Notes: generated from the sequence alone by a model not told the origin. Positions 12,409 to 23,864 are shown, counted from the first letter of the stretch. The stretch is 64,000 nt of DNA from Lonicera japonica (GCA_021464415.1 CM038470.1:30685774-30749773), one strand, 5' to 3'. Translations and numbers: made by a program.

Positions 12409-13887
12409 CTATTTCCTCCATCCAATGGTAAGCAACTCGGGCGGAAGTGAAGCAGGATCGAGTTCCCAACAGTCTTTCGGAAGGCCCGATGCCTCCTCCC
12501 CAGATAGCTTTCTTGCTGGAATCTGATGTGAAAACATACGAACGTCGTCCTTTTCAAGCCATCTAACAGCATTACACCCAATCTGTTTCCTCTTGAAAAC
12601 CGTCTTAAACCCATCAACCTTCTCAAGATAACCCATGCTCAATCCATGTATCTCACTATAACTAGTTAAGAACACAACAATATCATAACACCTCTTATCT
12701 TTTATCAACAAGTTTCTTCCTTCAGAATCCAAAGCATTTTCATTGTAAAGAGCCCACACCGAACCTTTCTTCGGGTACACTCGGTACAACTCTCTTGCAG
12801 CTCTATCACAATCAACAACATGTGAGAAAACATTCAATGAATCTACCGATGTTTTCTTGGAAACCTTAAACCTCCCACAAGATATATGGAATCCCAATTC
12901 CTCCCAGCTTATCAACCCTTCATCTCCATTGTTTTGAAGGTCTAACCAACTCATTTTCACCTCGAATGGGTACGTCGAAACCACTTCGTCAATCAAACCA
13001 TAGTGCCTGGGCATTCCATCATCATCGTCGTAAACAGCCCATACTTGTCCTTTCTTAAAGCTCCTCTCGACTCTATCTTTGTCAAAATCATAGAAATCCG
13101 AATCATCCACTGTCATCACCCCCGTATCTTCACCATTAGATGTGCTTTGTTCCTTCAAATCCACATTCTCTGAAGCCCCACCCTTCTCCTTTTCATTTTC
13201 CTTCCCTTTTGCTTTACCCTTTCCCTTCAATTTCAACTTTTCCGCTTGCAATTTCCTCTTTGCTAACATCTGCATTTCCGCTAGTGTCATCATCTCTTCC
13301 CCATTACTCTTTTTCTCTCTTTTACCCAAATCATTTGACCTTTCCACCCTCCTTGAACCCTTATTTACATCCGCATTTTGTGATCGTTCTGTCCTGGGCC
13401 TCTTCGATCTTGATCTCTCCAAACTTTCTTCAACATTACTCATTTTCCCCAAATTCCCACTGTTTCTAACCCTAACCCTAGTGCTAAACCTAGTCTGAAT
13501 TCTATCATCTTCCCCATCAGACACATTATCAGGAACCTCAATAGCCTTAAAACTCTTCTTACAACTCGGACACATCAAATTATGCCCTAAATACCTCCTC
13601 TCAAACTTATGCAACAACTGGCAAGTCGAACATGCGGTCCAAAACGTCGGCACCGCTACCGCAGCCCCACCACCACCCATCTCCCTCTCGGCCGCTGCCT
13701 GAATTTCAATCCTCAGCTTCATATCATATTCCTTCCTCCTAATTTTATCCGACAAAACCCTAAACCCCTCCCCAACAAGCTTAAACGCCTCCTCGGAGGC
13801 GCTAAAAGCGGTTTTATCAGGGTGTAGGGTTAACGCGAGCTTCTTGTACTGCTTCTTAATGGTGTTGATGTGAGAGAACGGCTCCAC
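12409..13887 (-). CDS. J-domain gene, exon 2
   Basis: It starts after the acceptor TTCTCAG|GTGGAG and encodes the rest of the J domain (including HPD), the CxxC pairs, the charged linker and DUF3444. It ends at a stop at 12409-12411. Confidence 0.9.
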   Translation of the reverse strand: MEPFSHINTIKKQYKKLALTLHPDKTAFSASEEAFKLVGEGFRVLSDKIRRKEYDMKLRIEIQAAAEREMGGGGAAVAVPTFWTACSTCQLLHKFERRYLGHNLMCPSCKKSFKAIEVPDNVSDGEDDRIQTRFSTRVRVRNSGNLGKMSNVEESLERSRSKRPRTERSQNADVNKGSRRVERSNDLGKREKKSNGEEMMTLAEMQMLAKRKLQAEKLKLKGKGKAKGKENEKEKGGASENVDLKEQSTSNGEDTGVMTVDDSDFYDFDKDRVERSFKKGQVWAVYDDDDGMPRHYGLIDEVVSTYPFEVKMSWLDLQNNGDEGLISWEELGFHISCGRFKVSKKTSVDSLNVFSHVVDCDRAARELYRVYPKKGSVWALYNENALDSEGRNLLIKDKRCYDIVVFLTSYSEIHGLSMGYLEKVDGFKTVFKRKQIGCNAVRWLEKDDVRMFSHQIPARKLSGEEASGLPKDCWELDPASLPPELLTIGWRK

Positions 13888-14290
13888 CTGAGAAAATATC
13901 CAATACAAATCCAATAAAAATTCGGAAAACCATTGACATGGACAAAACTCATGTGATGAAGGAGAAAGAGAAATGTACAAACTCTGAGAAACAATGTGAG
14001 TATGTGATAAAATGTGATCGTTATATAGATTGTATTAAATATATTTTTTGTACCTGGAGGATTTTGTACCAGTTCGGGGCGGTGGTGGATTTGGCGGAGG
14101 TGCGGAGGATTTTGAAGGCGGTGAGCATTTCGCTAAGGCCGTCAATGTCCGGGGAGAGGCGGTGTGCTTTTTTGGCGAATTTGTGGGCGGATTTGAGGTT
14201 TGAAGAGTTGTACTTTTGTTCGGCTAGGGTTTTGAGACGAAGAGCTTCTTCTTCGTGGTTAGTCTGTAGGGGTTCTTCTACTTCGTCCAT
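12409..14290 (-). CDS. J-domain (DnaJ/HSP40) protein with C-terminal DUF3444
   Basis: Two exons, 14290-14054 (79 codons) and 13887-12409, joined in phase 0 across a 166-bp GT-AG intron (13888-14053), give 571 residues. Residues 1-70 form an all-helical N-terminal segment typical of this plant family. The J domain runs from about 73 to 138, and the HPD motif that stimulates HSP70 is at 101-103. The intron splits the J domain just after WYKILQ. Around residues 150-180 are two CxxC pairs (CSTC, CPSC), a putative zinc-binding unit. A lysine/glutamate-rich linker follows (about 200-340). DUF3444 occupies about 370-565, starting near FYDFDKDR. The start is the first ATG, with the family's usual N-terminus behind it. 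Proteins of this type are presumed co-chaperones; the function of DUF3444 is unknown to me. The frame is intact. Confidence 0.92.
14054..14290 (-). CDS. J-domain gene, exon 1
   Basis: 79 codons from the ATG to the CAG before the donor (CCAG|GTACAAA). It carries the N-terminal helical region and the first helix of the J domain. Confidence 0.88.
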
Positions 14291-14360
14291 TTTTAGAATT
14301 GTGAGGGTTAGGGTTTAAGCAAAAATGGTGAAGAAGAGAGTAAACATTTGAGTGTGTATA

Positions 14361-14376
14361 TATTTATATATTTATA
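14361..14376 (-). promoter_or_regulatory. Candidate TATA box of the J-domain gene
   Basis: On the minus strand, overlapping TATAAATA motifs lie about 70-85 bp before the ATG at 14290. That leaves a short 5' UTR. A CACGT core sits directly upstream of it. Confidence 0.45.
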
Positions 14377-14399
14377 CGTGCGCGTTCAGTGAAGTTCGT

Positions 14400-15790
14400 A
14401 ATTATATTTCACGTTTTTATTTCCGCTGCAGCTAGTCTCATTTTAGCGGTTTCATTTGTCGCTGTTCGGAATCTAAAAATCACCCTACAACGCTTGCAGC
14501 CGTAACATTAAATTAGAGGGGGGACATATTGCACCTCAATATCTCTTAAAAATAATTTTATTTTTTGTTTTATTTTTAATAATTTAGTAATATGTATATT
14601 ATGCGGTTGTAAATAATTGAGTATAAATTTAATAATATTTTACTTAATTGTCGATAATCAAATATATAAACTTATTCTCGACCTACAAGAACTAAGTAAC
14701 ATGTATCTTATTTGGTTGTTAAGGATCAGACATCTTATTTAGTTGCGAATGACCGAATGAAAGTGAGAATGTTACCAAGTATTTTTAGAGGGATGCCAAT
14801 ATTTCCACCCTAAATTAAATCAAGAGAACAACAATCCCAAAGTCATCTTAATAATATAGTCTCAAATTTTTAAATAACTTTTAAGTAACGTGACCAAAAT
14901 ATATAATAAGTCTACTAATAAATTAAAATTTGAAAGACAGACACCTAGCAAGATTTAAGATATCATTAATAACGGTGCCTAATTTATTCTTACAAATTTA
15001 TTTAGAAGCGAGAAGCTCAATCACCAAAAGGGTGCACTTTTAATAATAACATTCCTAAACTTTTGAATGTCGCTCCTAATATTTCATTTGCTTCTGCCAA
15101 CATGACACCACATAAAAACGGATCAAAGATAACTTTAGCGAAGATAACCTACCTACTCCAATTTATGTTCACAACTCTTAAACCCACAACTATTGAACGT
15201 TAGCATTAAGTATAATCCACCCAAAAAATGGTTTTAAACCACTTTGTATGTAGACGAAACAGAGGTAGGGAGCGAATTAACACAAACTGCATCGTAAGAA
15301 GATATTAACGATTCAGCACTAGCTAAAATGCGATCCATGCTAAAAAAAATCCTATCATTCTGTATATACCACGCACTACTATACAGACACATGTAAAAAC
15401 ATCCGTGAGAAACTTAAGTCATATTTTTTTTTTCCAATCTTTGTTACTTCCATTCGCATAAAATTGGTATGGAATAATTGATTTATTATTTTGGATTAAT
15501 CGCCTAAAACAGTAACAAACTTTCCCATCTCACAATTGGATTCATTCCATTAACTTGATTATTCATTTCTTCCCTCTAAAAGATGGGTAAAAAGACAAAA
15601 ATATATGGACCTTCTTCCACTTAATGAATTTAGAAGCTATAGATCCAATTTAATTTCGCGATTACTACTTTAATCAGTCGATATTAAATTTTATAGTATT
15701 CTCTATTTAAATTGTTATAAATGTGTTGTTTATAGTATTTTTCTTAAAATCTCCTTTTAATTTTGGATCGAAAGATAATCCACAACGCCT
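14400..15790. other. Gene-free stretch with a dispersed repeat
   Basis: No gene. The part at about 14530-14800 resembles 58447-58710: ATATCTCTTA near one end, TTAATTGT..A and GTTACCAAGTATTTT blocks within. It is therefore probably an old dispersed element whose ends I could not define. Confidence 0.45.
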
Positions 15791-17346
15791 CACATAATTT
15801 TTTTGAGTAACTTTTATGACCAGCAAGCTACTCAACTCAATATAATTACTACTAGAAGAGTGGAAGGTATACCCATCAATGAAAAGATGGCAATTTAGTT
15901 ATACGCCAAGGTTTTTTTCATGGTCTAGTTTTTAAATATTTGAAATAACTTTGATTTTATTTTTATATATAAGAGAATCAAACTTTAGTTGCCGTCTGAC
16001 ATGTCACACTTTTAAAAGTTAAGCTAAGGCCCGCTTCTTATTAGCGACAAGCTGAATAATTAGAACTTTAGTGAAAATTTTGCGAATGCGAATATTTCCT
16101 TTTAAATGATTTAATATAATTACATAGCAAATCTTAAACTATAACCTCAATTAGTTTATTACATTTTATTTTTATTAAACTATGCAAACCACACAAATAA
16201 GCCAGAAACCCACTGCTCGAACAAAAGACATTTGCGATGGTAAAAAATTGTGGTAAAATATGTTGTAAACAAATGGACAAGACAAACCCAACGCTAGCTC
16301 GAAAATTGTCACAAATGAGTCTTATGACGCGCCTTGCAATGGGAAAAAACCACTTCTTGCAGAAAATTCAAACGAATAAAAACCCTAAATGGGATTTTTT
16401 TTTGGAGTACACACATACATACAATTGTATATTGACTCACTATCATCAAAATCATCCGACACTTCAGACACCACTTGTTTAAACCACGTTCTTAGTATTC
16501 CTCTAAAAAATCTAGCTGGTTTCTATAAGCAAAGAAATTCTTTTATTGAAGTGGCTCCGCATCAAAAGATTTTTCCGCTTACCAAATTTAAGGCTGGATT
16601 TTCAAGAAGGTTTTCCTCAATTGTGCTGCCACAATTTTTGTTGGGTCTAGATCATACAACACCACCCATTGAGAAGGGTACCTGCTACAAGAAAATGCCC
16701 AATAAGATCATCAGAATGAGCAATTTTGTGTCTAATAGATCTCTTTTTCATTAATTTTCCCCAACAAGATTAGCAAGGATCTTATTTAGCTTTCGACATT
16801 TCGTGCCAAATAACAGGAAAGCAGCAAATAGTAAGCATATTACTACAACAAATAAACTCAGAAGCGTTAAGGCAAACAATCAAATAAAGGATGAACATGC
16901 TACGTAGTATAATGGGTTAATCTATCCTGTTAAGTTGCATAAGCAAAAGCGCGCAATCTTCCGACGAGTGAACAAGTTATTTTAATTTGCTAATTAATCA
17001 ATTGAAAATATAATATTGTCCTTCTGAGGTCAAACTGCAGATTTAGTTGTTCAAATACCAATGCTTATAGAAAGTATAATTGATCTGCATATAGAAAATA
17101 AAGAAGAGAATAAGTGAGAGACAACAGATTTACTGTACCAAAAGCATGTTTCTGTTTCTACTTTGTATATGAGCAGTAAATTGCCGATCTTATGTTGTAC
17201 CAGGCTCCATTGAAGTATTCCGTAAGAGAGGAAATGAGTAATACTGTGCCTTTTGAGGTCTTCAAATGTTTTTGGCTCAACATTTTTGCAACCTTGAGAG
17301 CATCTCTCTATTGAGGGGCAACATGATATTTTCAATCGAAACTATT
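15790..17346. repeat. 3' flank of TNL unit A (shared with units B and C)
   Basis: This flank recurs 3' of TNL B (about 27900-34235, interrupted by a Copia element) and 3' of TNL C (about 44270-45640). It includes the 3' UTR region of TNL A. Open frames on the plus strand (16237-16482, 16389-16754) are not consistently kept among the three copies and show no domain. The minus-strand open frame directly after the stop (17051-17335) lacks an ATG. Confidence 0.6.
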
Positions 17347-17946
17347 TCATGGGTCAAATTCCAACCGCAACCTTTTGGAGTCATTGGTATCCTCCTCAGA
17401 AAACTTGCTGCTTGTTTCCACTAGTTTGACAATATGCGGTCTCTTAAAGCTCACATTTTCCACTATTATTTCAGCACTATTAACATCCGAATTGACACGA
17501 GGAAATTGGCCTTGATCATCCTCTTCAATTTTTCGTCTGAATATCAGATGAACCCCACACTCCTTCACCTCTAGAGGCTGATTTATGTCGAAGGAAACCT
17601 CCATTTCTTCTCCACCTTCGATTGGGTATCCAAAATAATCAAGTGGTATATGGCAAACCCAAGAATGGTGACCGGGGTTTCGTGGGCCATAACCTAATGG
17701 AAACGTATGCCTAAGCTCAACACCATTTGTCCTGTTCATGATAATAGCCTCAGGAGAATGAGTCATTACAGGTCCATCTTCCTTGGCCTCATAAACAAGC
17801 CAAAGAGTCATTCCAAGGAATTTATTTTCCGTATCTGATGGAATATCAAATGATATTGAAGACCCCATTGTTTGATGACTGAACCAATCTGGAATATCCC
17901 TCCTTGTAAGGTACATATTAGATGTATCAGCATGTTCAGAGTATCC
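17347..17946 (-). CDS. TNL A exon 5 (C-JID domain)
   Basis: 199 codons plus stop, acceptor AACAG|GGATAC. It encodes the C-terminal jelly-roll/Ig-like domain: IPDWFSHQ, SFDIPSD, WVCHIPLDYFG, VSFDIN, VKECGVHLIFR. In other TNLs this domain helps bind effectors. The stop is at 17347-17349. Confidence 0.85.
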   Translation of the reverse strand, partial: GYSEHADTSNMYLTRRDIPDWFSHQTMGSSISFDIPSDTENKFLGMTLWLVYEAKEDGPVMTHSPEAIIMNRTNGVELRHTFPLGYGPRNPGHHSWVCHIPLDYFGYPIEGGEEMEVSFDINQPLEVKECGVHLIFRRKIEEDDQGQFPRVNSDVNSAEIIVENVSFKRPHIVKLVETSSKFSEEDTNDSKRLRLEFDP

Positions 17947-20900
17947 CTGTTACAGAGAAAGTGTTAAGAGAGTGAATGAGAGTGTGTGTTTGTGTGTGTG
18001 TGAGAGAGAGGGAGAAGGACTAGCCTGAAAGAAACTATCTTCAAAGGTAGTTGCCAGATCAGTGCAACCTTCAATCGCGATTAATTGTATAGAACTAAGG
18101 TTCTGCAACCCCCGAATAGCAGCCAATCTTCTAGAATTCATAAGATACAGGTGTAGAAATTTGTTGACATTTGATAGATTAGGTAGTTCCTCCATTGAAG
18201 TACATCCAGTTGCATGTAGCCACACTAGTTTAGGAGGAACTTCGAGGAGTGATTGAAGGGCCCTGCATCTATTCAGGGAGAGAAGTTCTAGCTTAGAAAG
18301 TTGAGCAATACCAGACGGTAGGCTACGGAAATTATTTCCATCTAGCCGCAAACTTTGCAGAGAGGACAATGTCCACAGACCGGCTGGAATATCTCCATCT
18401 GACAAATTTCGATTACTGAGACTTAGATTTCTTAAGGAGAACAAACTTGAAATAGAGGCAGGCAGTAATCTGGAATCAGGTCCTATTGGTGACACCGAAG
18501 AAGGACAAGGTGAATGCCTAGATTCGGCAGGCAAGTTTTTATCACATCCCTCAAAAGATAAGCTTGTAAGGTTCTTAAGATGTCCCAACGATGATGGTAA
18601 CTGTTTAATATTTGTTCCATCTGCAAAAAGTTCCCTCAAGTGTTCTAGATTCTGAATATTCTCAGGCAACTCCACTAGATTTGAACAACCATTAAGATTT
18701 AGATGTTCAAGTGATCTTAGCTTACAAATGCAATCTGGAAGATTTATGAGCTTCTTGCAATCTTCCAAAATCAAGCAAGTTAGTTTATGCAACAGTGCAA
18801 TTGATGGGTCAAACTCGAACAAGCTGGTACAACCATTAAGAAATAATGTTTCTAGATTCGGTACTCCAGTGAAGTCTGGGGTCCTTCTCAGGAAGCTAGA
18901 ATGGCTGAGATTTAGGATCTTCAAGTTTTCCAGAAACTGTTTAAATTGAACAAACAAAAATATGAAACCAGGCTCTCTTCTCTTTCTTTTTTTCCAATTG
19001 GATTTTAACGGTGGTTTAGTTATAAGCAATAGGGCTTTTTGACTTTGCCCTCTATTTTTAACGTGAAATTAGACTTGCCCCATATTTTCATAATTGTTAG
19101 ACTTAGCCCTTCTCTTCTTATGTAATTCTTTGAGATTCCCCTGCATGTAGGGACAAAGTCTAACAATTATGAAAATAGGGGGCAAGTCTAAATTCACATT
19201 AACAATAGGGGGCAAAGTCAAAAAAAGCCCAAAGCAATGTCATACCTTCGTACCCTGCCACACGATATTGATATTGCTGTACTGCAAGTCTAGGACAACA
19301 AGATTCTCTAGAAGAAAATCGGATGGTAAATAATTCAAAGGGCAGTGATGCCAAGAGAACCACTTTAGCTCTTCGGGCAGATGTTTAAAACTTCCCTTGA
19401 GACATGCATGGTTGATTTGAAGCAATCGTAACCTATGCATGGCTTCAAATGTTTTACTACTAATAGGTTTATCCTTTAACATGGGCAACACTGGAACAAC
19501 ACCTTGAATTGATTCCGTCCCCTAATAAGATCCAGGGAAACGATAGAGAGTAAGCAAAAGTCTACATTTGACACGTTAAATAAATGAACAAATGCTTTAA
19601 GCGGAAAACTTAAAGGAGTATTTGCCACTCACCATATGTTTTTGTAGCACATAACTTACATCCTTATTATCCCACAATCGGCTGCGTTTTCCGGGCTTAT
19701 TACGAGATTCTTGTTGAACGATTTCCCTCCCCATATCCCGAATTAAATTGTGCATCATCAGCTTATTCTTCTCATCAATTGTTAGTAAGCTTCTATTAAT
19801 CAAAACAGTAATTCCAATATCCGGGAAGAATTCACAACCGTTCAATATATTCATTGCATAGTCTTTGTCCATTCCAACAAAAAAGCATGCAATATCGAGA
19901 AAGATATCCTTTACAACATCATCATCGAGACCGTCATAGCTTATTCGAAGTTTTTCCAAAATCTGATTGTTGGGAATACGACCTAATTTCTCAAAGGCAC
20001 TATTCCAATCTTTCATGGTTCTTCCATACAAATAACCACCTAGAACCTCAAGAGCTAAAGGAAGGCCACCAACATAAGCTACTATGCCCTTTGAAAGCTT
20101 CAAGTATTCATCAACTGGAGTTACTGTTTTGAAGGCATGTAAACTGAAGAGCTCCAAAGGTTCACCATACTTCAATTCCTTAGTATTGTATCTCCAATCT
20201 ATGTTAGCTTGTATCAATAAGTGCTCATTTCTTGTTGTCATGATGATTCTACTTCCCGGACCGAACCACTCACATTCGCCTGCTAATGAATTTACTTGTG
20301 TTAAATTGTTCAAATCATCAAGAATAATGAGAACCTTTTTAGCACAGAGTCTTTCTTTCATACAAATGATCCCTCTGTCAACACTGCCAACCTTGAAATT
20401 CTTAATGTTTAGAAGTTCCGAAAGAAGTTGTTCTTGTAAATGAACATATCCATTGGGTTGTTCTGAAACTTCTCTGACATTTGCAACAAAGCAGCTACCC
20501 TCGAATTCCTCAAAATATCGATTATAGACAGCTTTGGCAATTGTTGTTTTCCCAACTCCACCCATCCCGTAGATCCCAACCATGCGAACGTCATCAGATC
20601 CGATGTTTAGTAATGGATTTATATCTAGAACACGAGAATGTATTCCAACTGGGTGCATGGCGACATGCAAGTATGTTCTGTTAACTATGCGTAGGACTTC
20701 CTTGACAATGCTCTCGATGAATTTGCTTTCATACCTGCCACAGTACATCCAAGCAGAAAGTAGAGTAAAATTATTGTCGAATTAAATGAAAATGATTACA
20801 GTAGAACACAATGTGTTTGTGGGTGGATGTATATTAATTTGAAATCCTGTGGCATTATGATTACAAAAATTAGACAGACAACTTGATTTAGAACAAGAAA

Positions 20901-23864
20901 TACTTCGCAAATTTAAAACAAGACTATCCTTCTCTAATTTAGACAAGAAATACATCTTAAATATTTTATATAAGAAAAGAGATTCGAACCAATGATCTTT
21001 CACGTAAAGAACACATCTTAAATATTTGAGCGAATTCTATTAAAATTAGTATTTAGTGTATTAAATATCTACATACCCATAAAAAAATTACCATGTACAT
21101 AATGCATATAAGTTAAATGTGCACAGACATGGCTTAGAGGGGGAAGATCCCAAGGGAGGTAAAACAGTAGTCTATCCTATATTAAACACCCATTGCAGAG
21201 GAGACTAAGCTAACTTTGTACTTCCTTACGCAACCCATCATACCTGCTATGGATGCTCTAAGTAAATCAATGAACCAATCCCAATTAAAATATAATCAGA
21301 GAATTTCCAAATAATATAAAAAGGGCTTACTCTAAAATATTTAAGTGGTAATTTTTTACCTTTGAATGTTGAATGGAAGTCTATTAAGCATTAAGGGGTA
21401 GAAGTGGTGTTTGTTTTCTTCCCTCTTAATGCTAAACTGGATTAAAATTCAGCATTTAGAGCCAAATTAAGTTCTTAATTTAGCTCTAATGAAAATTTTA
21501 TTCTTAGCAATTTATGTGTACCTCATCATAATAATAATAATTGATAATGTGGAGAAGGAGGAGGAGGAGGAGAAAATTATAAAATGTCACCTATTTAGCA
21601 TTTAGAGCCGAATAACATCAAACACATTTTAGGGTAATAAACTTTTAGATGGTGTTCGTTTTTACCTCTACATGCTAAATGGAAGTCTAATCAACATTAA
21701 AATGTAGAAATGGTGTTTGTTTTATTTTATCTTAATATTGAATTGGATTAAAATTTAACACTCAGGAATAAGAGGCAAGTCCTGCCATCAATGCTTAATT
21801 CAACTAAATTCCTATTACTTTTATTAGTTCACTATTGATGTATATAACAATAATATTGTAAAGTACCGTCTATTCAACATTGAGAGTCAAACAAAATCAA
21901 AAAAATAAATAACTTAAGGTGTTCCATTCAATTAAGGGCCCATTTGGTTATCCCTCAAATTGCAATTTAGAAAATTTATAATTAGGCAATTTACAATTTT
22001 ACAAGTATTCGTGTTTGGTTGTCAAAATTGAACAATCGTAAATGCAATAATTCAAGTTGATTCATGGAAACTCTATTTTTTTGGGACAATGCAAGAGCAA
22101 CAAAACAACCAAGAAAACAAAGAACTCAGCAAAACACAGACAACTCCACCGGCGGAGACGCAACCCATTTTAACTAAAACTTGAAATTGCACAATTGTAG
22201 AACTAGGGAATTCACTCCAACTATATATTTGGAGGAGATCTAGTGTATACACTTGATGTTGATGCCTCTACACAAAATTTCAAATAACATTGAAGAATTT
22301 AAAACATGTTTTTAATTTAAAATTTCTCATTTAAATATTCCAAACACTCATAATTGAATTATTTATAAGAGCAACTTCAACCATATTCTATAATTTTGTT
22401 TTGTGTAAAATACAATTTGTAAAAGTTTACATCTCCGGCAATCTTTTAAAAACGAGTTTTGTGTAAAATACACTCTGACTTTAAAGTGTCATGTTAGCTT
22501 TCTCTTTTCTCAATTTTTTTTTAAATATTTAAATCATAATAACTTTTAATACAAAATATGGATTTTAATAAAAAAAATAATAATATATATTTGAAATATA
22601 ATCATCAAGAGATAAAAATCAAGATTCATTGATTATAAGACTATGTATAGAAAAATTCAAGAGAAAAATAATAAAAAATTGCATAAGTGGCACCTAATAA
22701 GTGTTGATATCTTATTAGCTCCTTCATGAGAGTTTACAAAGTACCATTGGAGCATATATTTTTCAAGATTCAAGTTTTGCGTAAAAATTCATAGACACAT
22801 AAGAGAATCAATAACAATCTTGTAAATTTTTGTTTTGTGTAAAATTTATACACAACTTGTAAAAAACTTGGTTTCCAAATGTTCTTTAAAAGTTAATTTT
22901 GTGTAAAATGCACCCCTAATTTACATTGTCATGTGATTACAAAGGTTTTCTAAAGAAATTCAACAAAAGATTATGAAAAATTACATGTAGCCTATGTTGG
23001 CATCTAATTGATTATTTCAAATTTTACAAAAGAGATTACAAAAGCATTATTGGAGTACATTTTTTTCAAGTTTCAAGTTTTGTGTAAATATAGATTGCCT
23101 TATAGGATTTACACTTCAACTTTTACAAAACGGTTGGAAATGATCTAAGATTTACCAATCAATTTTTACACAAAAGTTGGAGTTGCTCTAAATGCAGAAA
23201 TTTACGATTAATGAAACAAGTTTTATACAATGGTTTGGAGATGGTCTTAATGCAGAAATGTACGATTAATGAATTGAGAGTGAACTAATTTTAAATTTAG
23301 GCAATTTAAGCAACCAAACCGGACTTAATCAGTCCAGCTATCAGAGGTTTAAAAATAGAGAGACCCTTACCCATCTTGTGGTGAAGCGAAGCCAGATAAA
23401 TTAGCAGCTTCAGTTAGGGCAGCTCTCCACCTCTCCACCTTCTCCATGGCACCCACAAAGCGGTGTTCATGTTGCGCTAAAGCATATCCATAACTGTCTG
23501 TCTGTTTGCGCACTACGGATGGATCAACATCGTAAAATACAGGGAGAACCACTTGGTCTATTGTCTTCTTGCACTCCATGATCTCTGCCAGTTCATCGAG
23601 GCACCAACTGGAATTAGCGTAGTTCTTGGAAAAAACAATAATGGAGATCCTTGATTCTTTGATTGCTTGTGTCAGTTCGAAACCAATTGATTTCCCTCTC
23701 TGTAGTGCACCATCGTCTCTAAAAGTGAAGATTCCAGCCTGAATCAAAGCCGTGTAGAGATGATCGGTGAAAGTCTTGCGCGAATCCCCTCTAAAACTCA
23801 AGAATACATCGTACTTCCACCTCCTTGGAGATTGAGTTTGGGGGTTTCTAGGGCTAGCAGCCAT
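17347..23864 (-). CDS. TNL A: TIR-NB-ARC-LRR-C-JID immune receptor
   Basis: Five exons: 23864-23371, 20734-19633, 19521-19246, 18936-18025 and 17946-17347. They join in frame to 1127 residues, usual for a TNL. Order: TIR (about 17-160), NB-ARC (about 165-530), LRR (about 535-925), C-JID (about 930-1127). TNLs are intracellular receptors: the LRR/C-JID part recognises pathogen effectors, NB-ARC exchanges nucleotide, and oligomerised TIR domains cleave NAD+ to start signalling. The P-loop is GMGGVGKTT (about 221-229), the presumed TIR catalytic Glu is residue 91 (SSWCLDEL), GLPLAL is present, and the MHD position reads MHN. The ATG at 23864 was chosen because it opens a typical MAAS N-terminus in a good context; the upstream in-frame stretch has no ATG. 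Oddity: the conserved FRGED loop is FRG-D, one codon short. Probably functional; not tested. Confidence 0.9.
18025..18936 (-). CDS. TNL A exon 4 (leucine-rich repeats)
   Basis: 304 codons in phase 0, acceptor AACAG|TTTCTG. It carries about a dozen LRRs (LKILNLSHSSFL, TPDFTGVPNLETLFLNGC and so on). It ends at ...DSFFQ with a GC donor (CAG|GCTAGT). That is the only choice that joins the next exon in frame as FFQ|GYSEH. Confidence 0.85.
19032..19230. mobile_element. MULE-type MITE in intron 3 of TNL A
   Basis: The ends GGGCTTTTTGACTTTGCCC and their inverted partner extend into an inverted repeat of about 75 bp per arm, with a loop of about 45 bp. Flanks TAAGCAATA (19023-19031) and AAAGCAATG (19231-19239) fit a decayed 9-bp target duplication. 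It lies wholly inside intron 3 (18937-19245), which it nearly fills. Confidence 0.75.
19246..19521 (-). CDS. TNL A exon 3 (NB-ARC/LRR junction)
   Basis: 92 codons in phase 0, acceptor TTAG|GGGACG, donor AAG|GTATGA. It opens with the GTESIQG signature that starts this exon in most TNLs, followed by LRLLQI, LKWFSWHHCPL and LVVLDLQYSNI. Confidence 0.88.
19633..20734 (-). CDS. TNL A exon 2 (NB-ARC)
   Basis: 1102 bp, acceptor GGCAG|GTATGA, donor ATATG|GTGAGT. In order: P-loop GMGGVGKTT, kinase-2 VLIILDDLNN, RNBS-B GSRIIMTTR, GGLPLALEVLGG, RNBS-D FLDIACFFVG, and MHNLIRDMGREIV in the MHD position. Confidence 0.92.
20735..21935. other. TNL A intron 1, 3' part
   Basis: Non-coding intron of the minus-strand gene (whole intron 20735-23370, 2636 bp). 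It includes a run of GGA repeats near 21556-21575. A GGTTCGAATCT motif (rc of about 20983-20994) resembles a Pol III B box but has no matching A box. Confidence 0.6.
21936..23325. mobile_element. Compound MITE region in TNL A intron 1
   Basis: The outer ends GGGCCCATTTGGTTATCCC and inverted AAGTCCGGTTTGGTTGC resemble TIRs. The equivalents in TNL B (38689-40662) and C (about 51050-52408) show that this insertion is older than the gene duplications. A second element is nested inside at 22379-23188. Confidence 0.55.
22379..23188. mobile_element. Nested MITE with GAGCAACTYCAAC ends
   Basis: The left end GAGCAACTTCAACC and inverted right end GAGCAACTCCAACTT are flanked by TAA on both sides. A 3-bp TAA duplication would suit the PIF/Harbinger group. 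The interior repeats TTTTGTGTAAAAT motifs. No coding capacity. Confidence 0.55.
23371..23864 (-). CDS. TNL A exon 1 (TIR domain)
   Basis: 164 codons plus two bases, donor GATGG|GTAAGG. It shows YDVFLSFRG, the DHLYTAL helix, SRISIIVFS, SSWCLDELAEI (catalytic Glu 91) and VLPVFYDVDPS. The Glu normally found after FRG is missing. Confidence 0.9.

Noticed and set aside
13140..13498. Proline/serine/phenylalanine-rich frames on the plus strand
   Set aside because: Antisense shadow of the lysine/glutamate-rich linker of the J-domain protein.
16237..16754. Plus-strand frames 3' of TNL A, with related frames at 33405-33797 and 44635-44832
   Set aside because: Not kept open in all three units, no recognisable domain, and frame preservation is what recent duplication predicts.
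17051..17335. Open frames of equal length (94 codons) directly after the stop of TNL A and at 33940-34224 after TNL B
   Set aside because: Neither has an ATG (both begin at TTG). TNL C lacks most of the region. The likeness is explained by recent duplication of the 3' UTR.
20860..21010. Possible SINE or tRNA-like sequence in TNL A intron 1 (GGTTCGAATCT on the minus strand)
   Set aside because: A B-box-like motif alone, with no A box at the right spacing and no cloverleaf found.
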